From contig CAMPOT010000001.1 of the NCBI GenBank assembly GCA_946892665.1, positions 1 to 64,000 on the forward strand: DNA of 64,000 nucleotides. The letters are read 5' to 3'. The translations under genes and the position numbers were made by a program. This DNA comes from Chryseobacterium sp. Marseille-Q5410. GTDB lineage: Bacteria > Bacteroidota > Bacteroidia > Flavobacteriales > Weeksellaceae. Positions 18,342-26,605 of this stretch are shown here, in pieces (within the stretch, counting starts at the first letter, position 1; each line of letters begins with the position of its first letter). Under the pieces are notes generated by a model. That model did no database searches and was not told the origin of the DNA. It saw nothing but the letters and a program-made list of their open reading frames with translations.

Positions 18342-18851
18342 TTACGGGTTGGTTACCGGAACGCTACTGAATCCAATTGAAGTTTTCAAAGAAATATCGG
18401 AAGTTGGAGATTGTTTCAAAACATAAACGATTCTTGCTTGAACAGAGCCGGATTTCATTAAATTATCCAAAGTTTTTGTTGTATTTGCATCTAAAGAAAG
18501 TGTAGATCCTACATTGTCTGCAATAGCATCTCTGGAGGCAACCAAAACTTCATTCGCGCCATTGTTTGAAAGATAAACCTGTACCGATTTGAACACGCCC
18601 ATACTCGTATCATTTCCTACTGACATCGTAACGTTCGATATCCGGATGTCTTTCACATTCGCTCCGGCGCCGGTCAATTGGTTGATACTTTGCGCAGCGG
18701 AAACACTCGACAGAGTAGTATTGGCGGGAGATCCTGAAGTAACAACCACTGTTGCGTTGTACGGAAACGTATTTTGTAAGATTGAAGAAACGGTGGAGCA
18801 ACTTGCTAATGTTGCAGTGGCAACCACGGCTGATAAAAATAGATTTTTCAT
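18342..18851 (-). CDS. Hypothetical lipoprotein
   Basis: The 169-residue protein has a lipoprotein signal with lipobox LASC (Cys near residue 18). The mature part is rich in Ser, Thr, Val and Asn with alternating hydrophobic residues, which suggests a beta-sandwich. I recognise no family motif. It is probably surface- or periplasm-exposed and anchored to a membrane. It is transcribed alone toward the shared terminator with dsbD. Confidence 0.75.
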   Translation of the reverse strand: MKNLFLSAVVATATLASCSTVSSILQNTFPYNATVVVTSGSPANTTLSSVSAAQSINQLTGAGANVKDIRISNVTMSVGNDTSMGVFKSVQVYLSNNGANEVLVASRDAIADNVGSTLSLDANTTKTLDNLMKSGSVQARIVYVLKQSPTSDISLKTSIGFSSVPVTNP

Positions 18852-18943
18852 AGTAGTATATTTTATATGAAGCGTTTCATTCAGAAATTATACCAATGCA
18901 TGATTTTAACATAAGATTAACTTGACCCTTAGCATTTAAAGAA

Positions 18944-19420
18944 TTACCGGACAAAAACTGAAAACTTCCCAGAAGCAATTCCCGAAGCCATATTGCTCTT
19001 CCCGATGATAAGCCGGATTTCCCCATTTTCACGAGCTTTAAACATCATTTCTCTTCCGAAAGGGCCATGAAAATCGCCATTTGGGAGTCGAATTTGGTTG
19101 AAACGAATATTCATTTCAGGGTTTTCGGGAACAATTTCGCCGGAAATATTTTGCCGGTCGAAATCTTTAATTTTAATGATGAGTTCTGAGACGTCAGAGG
19201 TAAATTCATCGTGCAAGCCAAAAGGAATTTGTCTTGAATCAACAATTTGTACAATGGTGTCGTTCTTGATTTCACGAGCGATTTTTAGTGCCGATTTGCT
19301 TAAAGAAATGGTATCTTCTCTCGCTGTAGCTGAATCCTTGATTGATACCGAGTCTGCATCTGAATTTTTGGGTTGACAAGAAAATAGGAAAACAGAAAAT
19401 AGGAAAACAAGTTTTTTCAT
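18944..19420 (-). CDS. Hypothetical lipoprotein
   Basis: The 158-residue protein begins with a short signal and lipobox LFSC (Cys near residue 14). A Ser/Asp-rich linker follows, then a compact domain with IRLPNGDFHGPFGREM near residue 110. No known family is recognised. Membrane anchoring is the only supported statement. It lies between another lipoprotein gene (92-base gap) and the divergent PspC-like gene. Confidence 0.72.
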   Translation of the reverse strand: MKKLVFLFSVFLFSCQPKNSDADSVSIKDSATAREDTISLSKSALKIAREIKNDTIVQIVDSRQIPFGLHDEFTSDVSELIIKIKDFDRQNISGEIVPENPEMNIRFNQIRLPNGDFHGPFGREMMFKARENGEIRLIIGKSNMASGIASGKFSVFVR

Positions 19421-19554
19421 AAGGCATTCTTAAAGATGAAAACAAATGAGATTAAATAGTTTTGCCATAAATTTCTAAAATCATGCCATAGGAAAATTTC
19501 ATAATTAAAATTCCAACGCTAAAGTTTTCTACACTCTTTCCTAAGTAAAATCCT

Positions 19555-19562
19555 TATCTTTG
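19555..19562 (+). promoter_or_regulatory. -7 element of the PspC-like gene
   Basis: TATCTTTG matches TAnnTTTG and lies 19 bases before the ATG at 19582. No TTTG is present at the -33 position. Confidence 0.45.
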
Positions 19563-19581
19563 GGAGAGAAAACAAAAATAA

Positions 19582-19803
19582 ATGTTCAGCAATCTTCGAC
19601 ACAAAATGGAGCGTCAGTGGTTCGGTGTTCTCACCCGCATGGGCGCAAAATTGGGAATTCCGGTTTCTAAACTTCGGGTATTTTTTATCTATTCAACTTT
19701 TGCTACTGCCGGAGTTTTTTTTCTGATTTATCTGGGTTTGGCTTTTACTTTGTGGATCAAAGATATGTTTATCACCCGCCGACCAAGCGTTTTCGATTTA
19801 TAA
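19582..19803 (+). CDS. Small PspC-like membrane protein
   Basis: The 73-residue protein resembles the PspC domain: an amphipathic N-terminal part (GVLTRMGAKLGIPVSKLRV) followed by one membrane helix (IYSTFATAGVFFLIYLGLAF). PspC-family proteins take part in membrane-stress responses in other bacteria. Here it stands without pspA or a PadR regulator, so its job is open. The GNAT gene follows after 20 bases and is probably on the same transcript. Confidence 0.75.
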   Translation: MFSNLRHKMERQWFGVLTRMGAKLGIPVSKLRVFFIYSTFATAGVFFLIYLGLAFTLWIKDMFITRRPSVFDL

Positions 19804-19823
19804 CTTGAAAATTTAATGATTTT

Positions 19824-20348
19824 ATGGTATTGGAATATTTACAGGTGCATGCCTTTGATGATTTTCGAGCAACACAGATTTTCAAATCCTATTGCGAAAC
19901 TTTTCCCGAAGATGAAAGACGCAGCCAAGAACAGTTTCAGTCCTTATTTTCTTACCCGAATGTAAAAGTAATTTCGGTATTGAAAGACCTTAAAAGCATT
20001 GGTTACCTCATCGTTTGGGAGCTTAGCAATTCGGTATTTGTGGAGCATTTCGAGATTTTTTCGGAATACCGCAGTTTAAAATTTGGTTCAGAAATAATTT
20101 CCGATTTATTCAGAGATTATTCCCACATCATCCTGGAAGCAGAACCGGAAACACTGAACATCGATGCACAACGCAGAATCGATTTCTATAAAAGAAACGG
20201 ATTCACCATCATCGATAAACAATACCTGCAACCGAGTTATGGTGAAGGAAAATCGCCATTAAAGCTTTGGTTATTGGCGAACTGGCAACCCGAAAAACTA
20301 GATTGGATCAAAGAGGAAATCTACGATATCGTTTATCGAAAACTTTAG
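19824..20348 (+). CDS. GNAT-family N-acetyltransferase
   Basis: The 174-residue protein has the GNAT layout: an N-terminal strand-helix (FPEDERRSQEQFQSLF), a central sheet (SIGYLIVWELSNSVFVEHFEI) and the late RIDFYKRNGFTIIDKQYLQP segment typical of the family. The acetyl-CoA loop (EYRSLKFGSEII) is a diverged R/Q-x-x-G-x-G/A. GNAT enzymes transfer acetyl groups from acetyl-CoA to amines; the substrate is unknown. It ends 3 bases from the convergent SIMPL gene with no clear terminator between them. Confidence 0.8.
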   Translation: MVLEYLQVHAFDDFRATQIFKSYCETFPEDERRSQEQFQSLFSYPNVKVISVLKDLKSIGYLIVWELSNSVFVEHFEIFSEYRSLKFGSEIISDLFRDYSHIILEAEPETLNIDAQRRIDFYKRNGFTIIDKQYLQPSYGEGKSPLKLWLLANWQPEKLDWIKEEIYDIVYRKL

Positions 20349-20351
20349 CAA

Positions 20352-21083
20352 TTAATTCACCTGGTACTCGAGTTTAATCGTAATACTCGCTTCTTTATCT
20401 TTGGAAGCCGTGTTGAAAGTACCTCCGTACGAATATTCTTCAGTGGAATTAGGTGCTGTAATCTGCGTAACTCCCATCGTAGCTTTTTTCAAATTTCCTA
20501 AAGAACTTCCTGCATTTTCAGCTATTTTCTCGGCGCGTTGTTTTGCATCTTTGGTGGCATCAGCAATCATTTGTTGCTTCACATCTGCCAATTTGGTGTA
20601 AAAATAATTCGGTGGCGAAGAAGTAAACTCTATGCCTAAATTGATGATTTCAGTAATATTTCTAGACAAATTCTCGATTTTAGCAACATTTTTGCTCTCA
20701 AGAGAAACTGTTTGAGATAGCTGATATCCCGCAAAACTTTGCTGACTTCTACCGTTGATATCAGTGGAATAATTAAATTGTTTCTGAATATCGACTGCCG
20801 AAAAAACGATTTCATTCTTCGGAATTCCTTTTGAAATCAAATAATTTTCAATAATCTTTTTATCGTTCGCCAATTCATCATAAGCTGATTTCAGTTCGAA
20901 ACTATTTCTTGAGAAATTACCGCTCCATGCGATAAGATCTGAAGTAAATTTCTTGGTCCCCAATCCCGTTACGGAAATGGTATTTTCTGATTTATTTCTA
21001 TTTTTGATGGCGTTTCCCAACAAGGCTAACCCGATAACGAAACCTAAAGAAGCAATGGCGATGGCAATGATATTTCTGTTCAT
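20352..21083 (-). CDS. SIMPL (DUF541) domain membrane-anchored protein
   Basis: The protein is about 243 residues from ATG 21083. It has an N-terminal membrane helix (IIAIAIASLGFVIGLALLG) and a SIMPL/DUF541 domain, with ISVTGLGTKKFTSDLIAW near residue 35 and DATKDAKQRAEKIAENAG near 175. These proteins face the periplasm; their function is not well defined, although some are linked to oxidative stress or outer-membrane homeostasis. In-frame ATGs exist upstream (21122 and 21107). I chose 21083 because it places the membrane helix directly at the N-terminus. Confidence 0.85.
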   Translation of the reverse strand: MNRNIIAIAIASLGFVIGLALLGNAIKNRNKSENTISVTGLGTKKFTSDLIAWSGNFSRNSFELKSAYDELANDKKIIENYLISKGIPKNEIVFSAVDIQKQFNYSTDINGRSQQSFAGYQLSQTVSLESKNVAKIENLSRNITEIINLGIEFTSSPPNYFYTKLADVKQQMIADATKDAKQRAEKIAENAGSSLGNLKKATMGVTQITAPNSTEEYSYGGTFNTASKDKEASITIKLEYQVN

Positions 21084-21137
21084 ATTGATGATTTTTCTAA
21101 TTGGCATTAAAAGACATTCCAATACATCTCCTTTTGC

Positions 21138-21968
21138 CTAACTTTCATTTTTAAAAATTTCGGATGTGGGAGACGAACTCACTTTTTTAGTTTTTATGTA
21201 TTCTTTGTAAGCCATTTTCATCTCCGAACTAATTTTAGCCACATCAAAGGATTTCCGGTATTTTTTTGCTAACTCGTACGAAGCATCTGCATAGATCAGG
21301 AAACGGTCGATTTCCTCCTCATCCCAACCTTGACTGATATAAAAACTCAAATCCATCGTGGTTTTTATTCGTCGATAAAATTCCTGCGTTTCTGCATAAT
21401 TGGCTTTTGTAAGTGGTTGCTGAGTGGCTTTGTTGAACAAACTCGACACTGCCGAAGCCAGACCTAAAAGACTCACTTGGCCTGCATTATAATTCGGTTG
21501 CGCAAATGCGGAAGGCGTTGATAATTTCGGCCTAACTTCATTTAGGGGCGACTTCATGTAAGCATCCATCGAAGAATTTAATGCAACTACCCTTTTCGGG
21601 GGATCTAGCGATTTTACATCTTTTTCCAGATTTCCTGTGGCTTGAAATGCCAATTCGATTTCTTCAATCAGGTAAGGCGCTTTAGACAGTGAAACATTCA
21701 ATGGTTTTAAGAAATTTTCTTTGGAAATTCTTAGTACAAATCGATCATACGAATTTTTTAATACACGAATTTCATCGCCATTTTTGGCTGCAATCATAAA
21801 GTTTCCGTCTCGGTCGGAAACGATTTTCTCATCGGTTCTCATATTGATCACCACAGCATCTGGAAGTTTGTCCCCCAACTCAGTAGAAACTTTCCCAAAA
21901 AGATATTCTTGAGAATACAAAACAGACGAGCAAACTAGTAGAAATAGAAGGAGTATTTTTGGTTTCAT
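21138..21968 (-). CDS. Exported carboxypeptidase-regulatory-like protein
   Basis: The 276-residue protein (from ATG 21968) has a signal peptide ending VLYSQ. A carboxypeptidase-D regulatory-like beta-sandwich follows at about 22-95 (FGKVSTELGDKLPDAVVIN), then a helical C-terminal part with no known motif. Such domains occur at the N-terminus of many Bacteroidota outer-membrane proteins, but no barrel is present here. A longer start at 22010 would add a second hydrophobic lead and is less likely. The substrate or partner is unknown. Confidence 0.78.
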   Translation of the reverse strand: MKPKILLLFLLVCSSVLYSQEYLFGKVSTELGDKLPDAVVINMRTDEKIVSDRDGNFMIAAKNGDEIRVLKNSYDRFVLRISKENFLKPLNVSLSKAPYLIEEIELAFQATGNLEKDVKSLDPPKRVVALNSSMDAYMKSPLNEVRPKLSTPSAFAQPNYNAGQVSLLGLASAVSSLFNKATQQPLTKANYAETQEFYRRIKTTMDLSFYISQGWDEEEIDRFLIYADASYELAKKYRKSFDVAKISSEMKMAYKEYIKTKKVSSSPTSEIFKNES

Positions 21969-22120
21969 TGGCAAATTTTTTAATAAAAGTAATACACTTT
22001 TCTTAAGCAAAATTAGGTTTAACCAGTATTAACTAGTTTTATGATAATTTTAAGGATTTAGCGGTACTGACTTGTTAATGTTTTTGTGAGTAATCCTTTC
22101 AATAAACTAGTGAACGTAAA

Positions 22121-22151
22121 TTGCATTCTGAAAAATAATTGCTTATCTTTG
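22121..22151 (+). promoter_or_regulatory. tmRNA promoter
   Basis: TTG at 22121-22123 is followed after 20 bases by TATCTTTG at 22144-22151, a good match to the Bacteroidota promoter consensus. Transcription should start a few bases before the mature tmRNA 5' end at 22169, leaving a short leader for RNase P to remove. Confidence 0.6.
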
Positions 22152-22168
22152 CACTCTTACAAAAAATT

Positions 22169-22565
22169 GGGGTTGACTGGTTTCGACAGCAAGATCAATG
22201 GGTAAGTAAGCATGCAGAGAACCGTAGCGCGATCTCTTTAATCCCTTGCTACACAATTTTAACTGGCGACCAAGAGTTTGCTCTTGCAGCTTAATCTGAA
22301 TTATAGTAGGATTCAGCGTTTTCCCGAAGCACAGTAAGGAAGCAAGATATCCCGCAGAAGTTCTGTTTCGCGACGTCTGATTCCGGGGTATAGCAATGCG
22401 GAAATAAGGTTTTGGAAACTTCGGCCAAAGCACGAAAACTAAAGAAGATAAGTCGTAAATTGGGTGTCTGTGCTCTGTTTACGATCGAAAACCAAACACA
22501 GAATAAGCATGTAGAAAGCTTGCGTGTTGCTTGTTTGGACGAGGGTTCGAATCCCTCCAACTCCA
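22169..22565 (+). ncRNA. ssrA: Transfer-messenger RNA
   Basis: tmRNA rescues stalled ribosomes together with SmpB and adds a degradation tag. The 5' end GGGGTTGACTGGTTTCGAC is the typical tmRNA start. Its first seven bases pair with CAACTCC at 22558-22564, with one G-U pair, to form the acceptor stem. The T arm is GAGGGTTCGAATCCCTC. The tag frame is at 22265-22294 and reads GDQEFALAA then TAA, ending in the usual ALAA. The CCA end is not encoded. A strong promoter precedes it and a strong terminator follows. Reading frames inside it on either strand are not genes. Confidence 0.96.
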
Positions 22566-22570
22566 CATTA

Positions 22571-22609
22571 AACAAAATAACCTACTGTAATTCAGTGGGT
22601 TATTTTGTT
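22571..22609 (+). terminator. tmRNA terminator
   Basis: The 16-base arms at 22571-22586 and 22594-22609 pair throughout, with one G-U pair, around a 7-base loop. The 3' arm ends in a T-rich stretch. It starts 6 bases after the tmRNA 3' end. Confidence 0.88.
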
Positions 22610-22777
22610 TTAGTAATCCTATATCAAGCTTTTTTTAATGATAACATTTTTCTGCCTTTCACTGGTTTCATAAAATTTCAAGAAAACTATGGGAATGGCT
22701 ACCAGTTTTTTAAGCTACAAAATTATCACCAAACTTTTCTGGACTCTATTGCTTTCATTTTTCTTTAAATTTTAGAT

Positions 22778-22842
22778 CCAGTTTCATAGGCATGAAACAC
22801 GAGTTTCTTCAGACTGATACTCCAGTTTCATAGGCATGAAAC
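22778..22842. repeat. Two copies of a 21-base repeat holding an inverted repeat
   Basis: CCAGTTTCATAGGCATGAAAC occurs at 22778-22798 and, identically, at 22822-22842, with a 44-base period. Each copy contains GTTTCAT-N4-ATGAAAC, a perfect 7-bp dyad. The region from 22612 to 22926, between the tmRNA terminator and the pckA terminator, holds no convincing gene. A weaker GTTTCAT half-site occurs near 22665. Two copies are too few and too short for a CRISPR array; a pair of protein-binding sites or a remnant insertion scar are possibilities. Confidence 0.6.
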
Positions 22843-22926
22843 TCTTTAAAAATAGGCACGTTTTTTTGCAGCTTTACTATGTTTATTTTTACTGCTCTTT
22901 TAGTTAAATAAAAATCATCAAAAAAA

Positions 22927-22955
22927 ATTCCCCTAGCTAAAATCACTAGGGGAAT
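22927..22955 (-). terminator. pckA terminator
   Basis: ATTCCCCTAG and CTAGGGGAAT form a perfect 10-bp stem around a 9-base loop, followed on the minus strand by a T run. It begins about 20 bases after the pckA stop codon. Confidence 0.88.
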
Positions 22956-22976
22956 CTTTGTACAAAACAATTAAAA

Positions 22977-24581
22977 TTAAAGTTGTGGACCTGCAGGTAC
23001 TAGACGTTTTCCTTCTTCAGTATTGCAATATTGTTCGAAGTTTTTAATATAACGTCCGGCCAGATCTTTTGCTTTTGTTTCCCAATCTGAAACATTATCG
23101 TAAGTATCTCTTGGGTCTAGAATTCCTTCCGACACATTCGCTAAAGATTTCGGAATTTCGAGGTTCATTACCGGAATTCTGGTTTTTTCAGCTTGATCAA
23201 TAGACCCATCAATAATTGCGTCGATGATCGCACGAGTATCTTTCAGAGAAATTCTTTTTCCGGTACCGTTCCAGCCTGTATTAACCAAATATGCTTTCGC
23301 ACCATGTTCCTTCATCTTACCAATTAATGTTTTAGAATACATGGTTGGATGCAGTGTTAGGAATGCTTCACCAAATGCAGGAGAGAATGATGGTTCTGGC
23401 TCGGTGATTCCTCTTTCGGTTCCTGCTAACTTAGAGGTATAACCGCAAAGGAAGTGGTACTGCGCCTGATCTTCATCAAGGATAGAAACAGGAGGCAGAA
23501 CTCCAAATGCATCTGCTGATAAATAAACGATTTTTTTGGCGTGACCTGCTTTCGAAGGTAACACGATTTTATTAATATGATAAATCGGATAAGAAACTCG
23601 GGTATTTTCGGTAATGGAATTATCGGTATAATCGATTTCTCCATATTCGTTCACTACTACGTTTTCTAAAAGTGAATCACGACGGATTGCTCTAAAAATG
23701 TCAGGTTCTTTCTCTTCAGTCAGGTCGATTACTTTAGCATAACATCCGCCTTCGAAGTTGAAAACACCATTATTATCCCAACCGTGCTCATCATCACCAA
23801 TTAAATATCTTTTTGGATCAGCAGAGAGCGTAGTTTTACCGGTTCCGGAAAGCCCGAAAAATAAAGCAACATCACCATCTTCACCTACGTTCGCAGAGCA
23901 GTGCATTGATGCCATTCCTTTCAACGGAAGATAATAATTCATCATCGCGAACATTCCTTTTTTCATTTCGCCACCATACCAAGTTCCTCCAATGATTTGG
24001 ATTTTTTGGGTAAGGTTAAACATCACGAAGTTCTCCGAGTTTAGACCTTGCTCTCTCCAGTTTGGATTGGTCGTTTTTGATCCGTTCATAACGATGAAAT
24101 CTGGTTCACCAAAGTTTTCTAATTCATAATTTGAAGGACGAATAAACATATTGGTAACGAAATGCGCTTGCCAAGCCACTTCCATCACGAAACGAACTTT
24201 CAGCCTAGTATCCGGATTGGTTCCGCAGAAAGCATCTACCACATAAATTTTCTTGGAAGTAGATAGCTGCTTCAAAACCAATTCCTTGCAGCTTTCGAAG
24301 ATTTCAGGAGTCGTAGGTAAATTTACTTTACCGTCCCAATAAATGGTATCTTTGGTCACCTCGTCCTTTACGATATACCGATCTTTTGGAGATCTACCGG
24401 TGAAAATACCTGTTTTTACCGCTACTGCTCCCGATTCTGTCAAAGCTCCTTTTTCGAAACCTTTATTTTTGGTGGACATTTCGGCTTTGAAAAGCTGCTC
24501 GTATGTAGGATTGTACACTACTTCCTGGTAACCTGTAATTCCTAAACCATCTAATTGTTGAATAATTTTAATATTCTTCAT
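22977..24581 (-). CDS. pckA: ATP-dependent phosphoenolpyruvate carboxykinase
   Basis: PckA converts oxaloacetate and ATP to phosphoenolpyruvate, the entry step of gluconeogenesis, in the cytoplasm. The 534-residue length is typical of the ATP-dependent form. The kinase-1a P-loop is [15 protein letters not shown] near residue 240. The nearby [22 protein letters not shown] carries the metal- and substrate-binding residues, and [10 protein letters not shown] near 60 binds oxaloacetate. It is a single-gene transcript with its own terminator. A -7 box and palindromic AT-rich sequences lie upstream and may link it to carbon-source control. Confidence 0.97.
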   Translation of the reverse strand: MKNIKIIQQLDGLGITGYQEVVYNPTYEQLFKAEMSTKNKGFEKGALTESGAVAVKTGIFTGRSPKDRYIVKDEVTKDTIYWDGKVNLPTTPEIFESCKELVLKQLSTSKKIYVVDAFCGTNPDTRLKVRFVMEVAWQAHFVTNMFIRPSNYELENFGEPDFIVMNGSKTTNPNWREQGLNSENFVMFNLTQKIQIIGGTWYGGEMKKGMFAMMNYYLPLKGMASMHCSANVGEDGDVALFFGLSGTGKTTLSADPKRYLIGDDEHGWDNNGVFNFEGGCYAKVIDLTEEKEPDIFRAIRRDSLLENVVVNEYGEIDYTDNSITENTRVSYPIYHINKIVLPSKAGHAKKIVYLSADAFGVLPPVSILDEDQAQYHFLCGYTSKLAGTERGITEPEPSFSPAFGEAFLTLHPTMYSKTLIGKMKEHGAKAYLVNTGWNGTGKRISLKDTRAIIDAIIDGSIDQAEKTRIPVMNLEIPKSLANVSEGILDPRDTYDNVSDWETKAKDLAGRYIKNFEQYCNTEEGKRLVPAGPQL

Positions 24582-24624
24582 AACGACTTTTTATTTCTGA
24601 TTTTCTTATTATTTCATTGAAAAA

Positions 24625-24654
24625 CAAATTTAATCATTAATGATTATTAATGAT
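24625..24654 (-). promoter_or_regulatory. pckA promoter box with overlapping palindromes
   Basis: On the minus strand TAAATTTG (plus 24625-24632) fits the -7 consensus, 44 bases before the pckA start. Right beside it, in the spacer and -33 region, lie the perfect palindrome ATCATTAATGAT (24633-24644) and the near copy ATTATTAATGAT (24643-24654). Their position fits an operator; the binding protein is unknown. Confidence 0.45.
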
Positions 24655-24719
24655 GTTTTAAAAATAATGATATTCATCAGAATTCGCAAGAAAAATAAAA
24701 AGTTGTAAAATATTGATTA

Positions 24720-25625
24720 TCACGAAATTAAATCCGACCAAGAAAAAATGCGCCGAAAACTTTTTCCCGAAAAATAGTCCTCAAAACCAGAAAATTTAGC
24801 ACTCATCACGAAATCGCCACCCCAAGCGCCTAAACTTTTAACAAAAACAGGGCAGTTTACGAAATATTTTTCCTTAACGGTTTGAATTCCGAGAAAATGT
24901 GAAAGTTTTTCCTCATGAAAGGTCATCAATTGTGAAAAATTTTCTAAATCCTGTACTTTGATAACCGCCTTGGTCAGCTTAGAAAATTCATCGATAAGCT
25001 GTTGAGATTTTTGCTTCGAACGATAGAGTTGAATACCTTGCCGGCTATCCTGTTTCTTATTGAGATGAATAAATATAAGATCATCTCTAAATGAAGGTGC
25101 AAAGCGAATAGCTTCTACAAGACGCTGTTGGCCATTAATTTGATAAAGAAGTGGAGATTTTTCTTTGGCAACAGCGATATCGTAACCACTTCCCCCCAAA
25201 CTCAATGTGTTGAGTGTATAAGCATCAATTTCCGCCCAATCTGCAAGATTATTCATCAAAGTTGAGCTGCTTCCTAAACCATAATCTGCAGGAAACTGAA
25301 GATTGGTTTTCAAAAAATACGATTCATTTCCTTGAAAAACCTTCGCAGAAAGGCGCTGAACGTTCTGAAGAACTTTTGCGACGAAAGACGCCGCTTGTTC
25401 CAAATTGCTATCGAGAATTTCCCAGGTTTGATAATTGATCTTGGCATAAAGCCACAATTGATCTTGGTGATAAGCTTCCCAAACCACTTCAAATTTTGCA
25501 TCATCATTGGATTCAAAAAAAAACTCTTGCCCCAATTTAGTAGGTACGGCAAGAGCTAAAGCTCCGTCTAAAACGGTATATTCGGAAGTGAGCAATAATT
25601 TTCCTGGTGAAAATAGTTGACCCAT
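24720..25625 (-). CDS. GYDIA-family GHMP kinase
   Basis: The 301-residue protein has the GHMP-kinase fold. It opens with FSPGKLLLTSEYTVLDGALA, has the ATP-binding glycine loop YGLGSSSTLMNNLA near residue 115, and the GSGYDIAVAKEKSP signature near 145 that names a Bacteroidota subfamily. Family members phosphorylate small alcohols such as mevalonate or homoserine. The substrate here is not known; mevalonate-pathway roles have been suggested for relatives but the sequence does not decide it. It lies 10 bases after fabD and is probably co-transcribed. Confidence 0.85.
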   Translation of the reverse strand: MGQLFSPGKLLLTSEYTVLDGALALAVPTKLGQEFFFESNDDAKFEVVWEAYHQDQLWLYAKINYQTWEILDSNLEQAASFVAKVLQNVQRLSAKVFQGNESYFLKTNLQFPADYGLGSSSTLMNNLADWAEIDAYTLNTLSLGGSGYDIAVAKEKSPLLYQINGQQRLVEAIRFAPSFRDDLIFIHLNKKQDSRQGIQLYRSKQKSQQLIDEFSKLTKAVIKVQDLENFSQLMTFHEEKLSHFLGIQTVKEKYFVNCPVFVKSLGAWGGDFVMSAKFSGFEDYFSGKSFRRIFSWSDLIS

Positions 25626-25635
25626 TCTTTTTTAA

Positions 25636-26511
25636 TTAAATTGCAGTTGTAGCTTCTACTTCGTTGCTGATTTTTTTAATCAAACCTTGGAGCGTTTTTC
25701 CAGGACCAACTTCGATGAAAGTGGTTGCACCGTCTTTGATCATATTCTGAATAGACTGAGTCCATTTTACAGGTCCTGTAAGTTGTTTAATCAAGTTTTG
25801 TTTAATTTCCTCCGGATTGGAAACAGCAGTGGTGGTAATATTCTGGTAAACCGGAATGGTGGGATTTCGGAATTTAGTATTTTCAATCGCTGCAGCCAGC
25901 TTTTCTTGAGCAGGCTGCATCAATGGGGAGTGGAACGCTCCGTTTACCGGAAGCATCAATGCACGTTTGGCACCTGCTTCTTTCAACTTTATGCAAGCTT
26001 CTTCTACTGCTGCAGTTTCTCCGGAAATTACCAATTGTCCCGGACAGTTATAATTTGCAGGAACTACAATTCCGTTGATAGATTGACAAATTTCTTCTAC
26101 TTTTTCGTCGGACAGCCCCAAAATAGCAGCCATAGAACTGGGATGTGCATCACACGCTTCCTGCATTGCATTTGCCCGAGCGGCCACCAATTTCAAACCA
26201 TCTTCAAAAGACAAAACTCCGTTGGCTACCAAAGCGGAAAATTCACCAAGTGAATGTCCTGCAACCATTTGTGCGCCCTGTCCGTTGACAATTTTTAATA
26301 CAGCTACCGAATGGATAAAAATTGATGGTTGGGTAACTTCGGTTTTTTTCAGATCTTCATCCGTTCCTTTAAACATTGTGGAAACGATATCGAAACCTAA
26401 AATATCATTGGCAGATTCCATCAGGTCTTTGATGTCCTTACGGGAATCGTATAATTCTTTCCCCATCCCGACAAACTGTGAACCCTGCCCAGGAAATACA
26501 AGTGCTTTCAT
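25636..26511 (-). CDS. fabD: Malonyl-CoA:ACP transacylase
   Basis: FabD moves malonyl from CoA to acyl carrier protein for fatty-acid synthesis. The 291-residue protein has the N-terminal FPGQGSQFVGMGKEL and the active-site elbow GHSLGEFSAL near residue 88 with the catalytic Ser. The catalytic His is in NGAFHSPLMQPAQ near residue 198, and the GPGKTLQGL segment is near the C-terminus. The length is normal. The GHMP kinase gene follows after 10 bases. A perfect-armed dyad lies about 30 bases upstream. Confidence 0.96.
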   Translation of the reverse strand: MKALVFPGQGSQFVGMGKELYDSRKDIKDLMESANDILGFDIVSTMFKGTDEDLKKTEVTQPSIFIHSVAVLKIVNGQGAQMVAGHSLGEFSALVANGVLSFEDGLKLVAARANAMQEACDAHPSSMAAILGLSDEKVEEICQSINGIVVPANYNCPGQLVISGETAAVEEACIKLKEAGAKRALMLPVNGAFHSPLMQPAQEKLAAAIENTKFRNPTIPVYQNITTTAVSNPEEIKQNLIKQLTGPVKWTQSIQNMIKDGATTFIEVGPGKTLQGLIKKISNEVEATTAI

Positions 26512-26541
26512 ATAGATTTATTAGCAAAAAAAATTGTTGCG

Positions 26542-26563
26542 GTTAATCATTCGAAAGATTAAC
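26542..26563. promoter_or_regulatory. 22-base dyad upstream of fabD
   Basis: GTTAATC-A-TTCGAA-A-GATTAAC is a 22-base inverted repeat broken only by one A-A pair on each side. It sits between the LysM gene end (26606) and the fabD start (26511). On the minus strand it is followed after eight bases by a T run, so it may be a terminator for the LysM gene. Its symmetry also fits an operator for fabD. Confidence 0.5.
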
Positions 26564-26605
26564 TCCTTATTATTAATTTTATTTATTCTCCTTTCGGGAT
26601 TTATC

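Noticed and set aside
22291-22768. Open frames on both strands across 22.3-22.8 kb
   Set aside because: They run through the tmRNA and its terminator, which explain the sequence fully.
22778-22842. Possible CRISPR array
   Set aside because: Only two 21-base copies with a 23-base gap are present, the repeat has a full internal dyad, and no cas gene is in the window.
22169-22976. Integrated element at the tmRNA 3' end
   Set aside because: No integrase gene and no second copy of the tmRNA 3' end are visible; only a short repeat pair is present.
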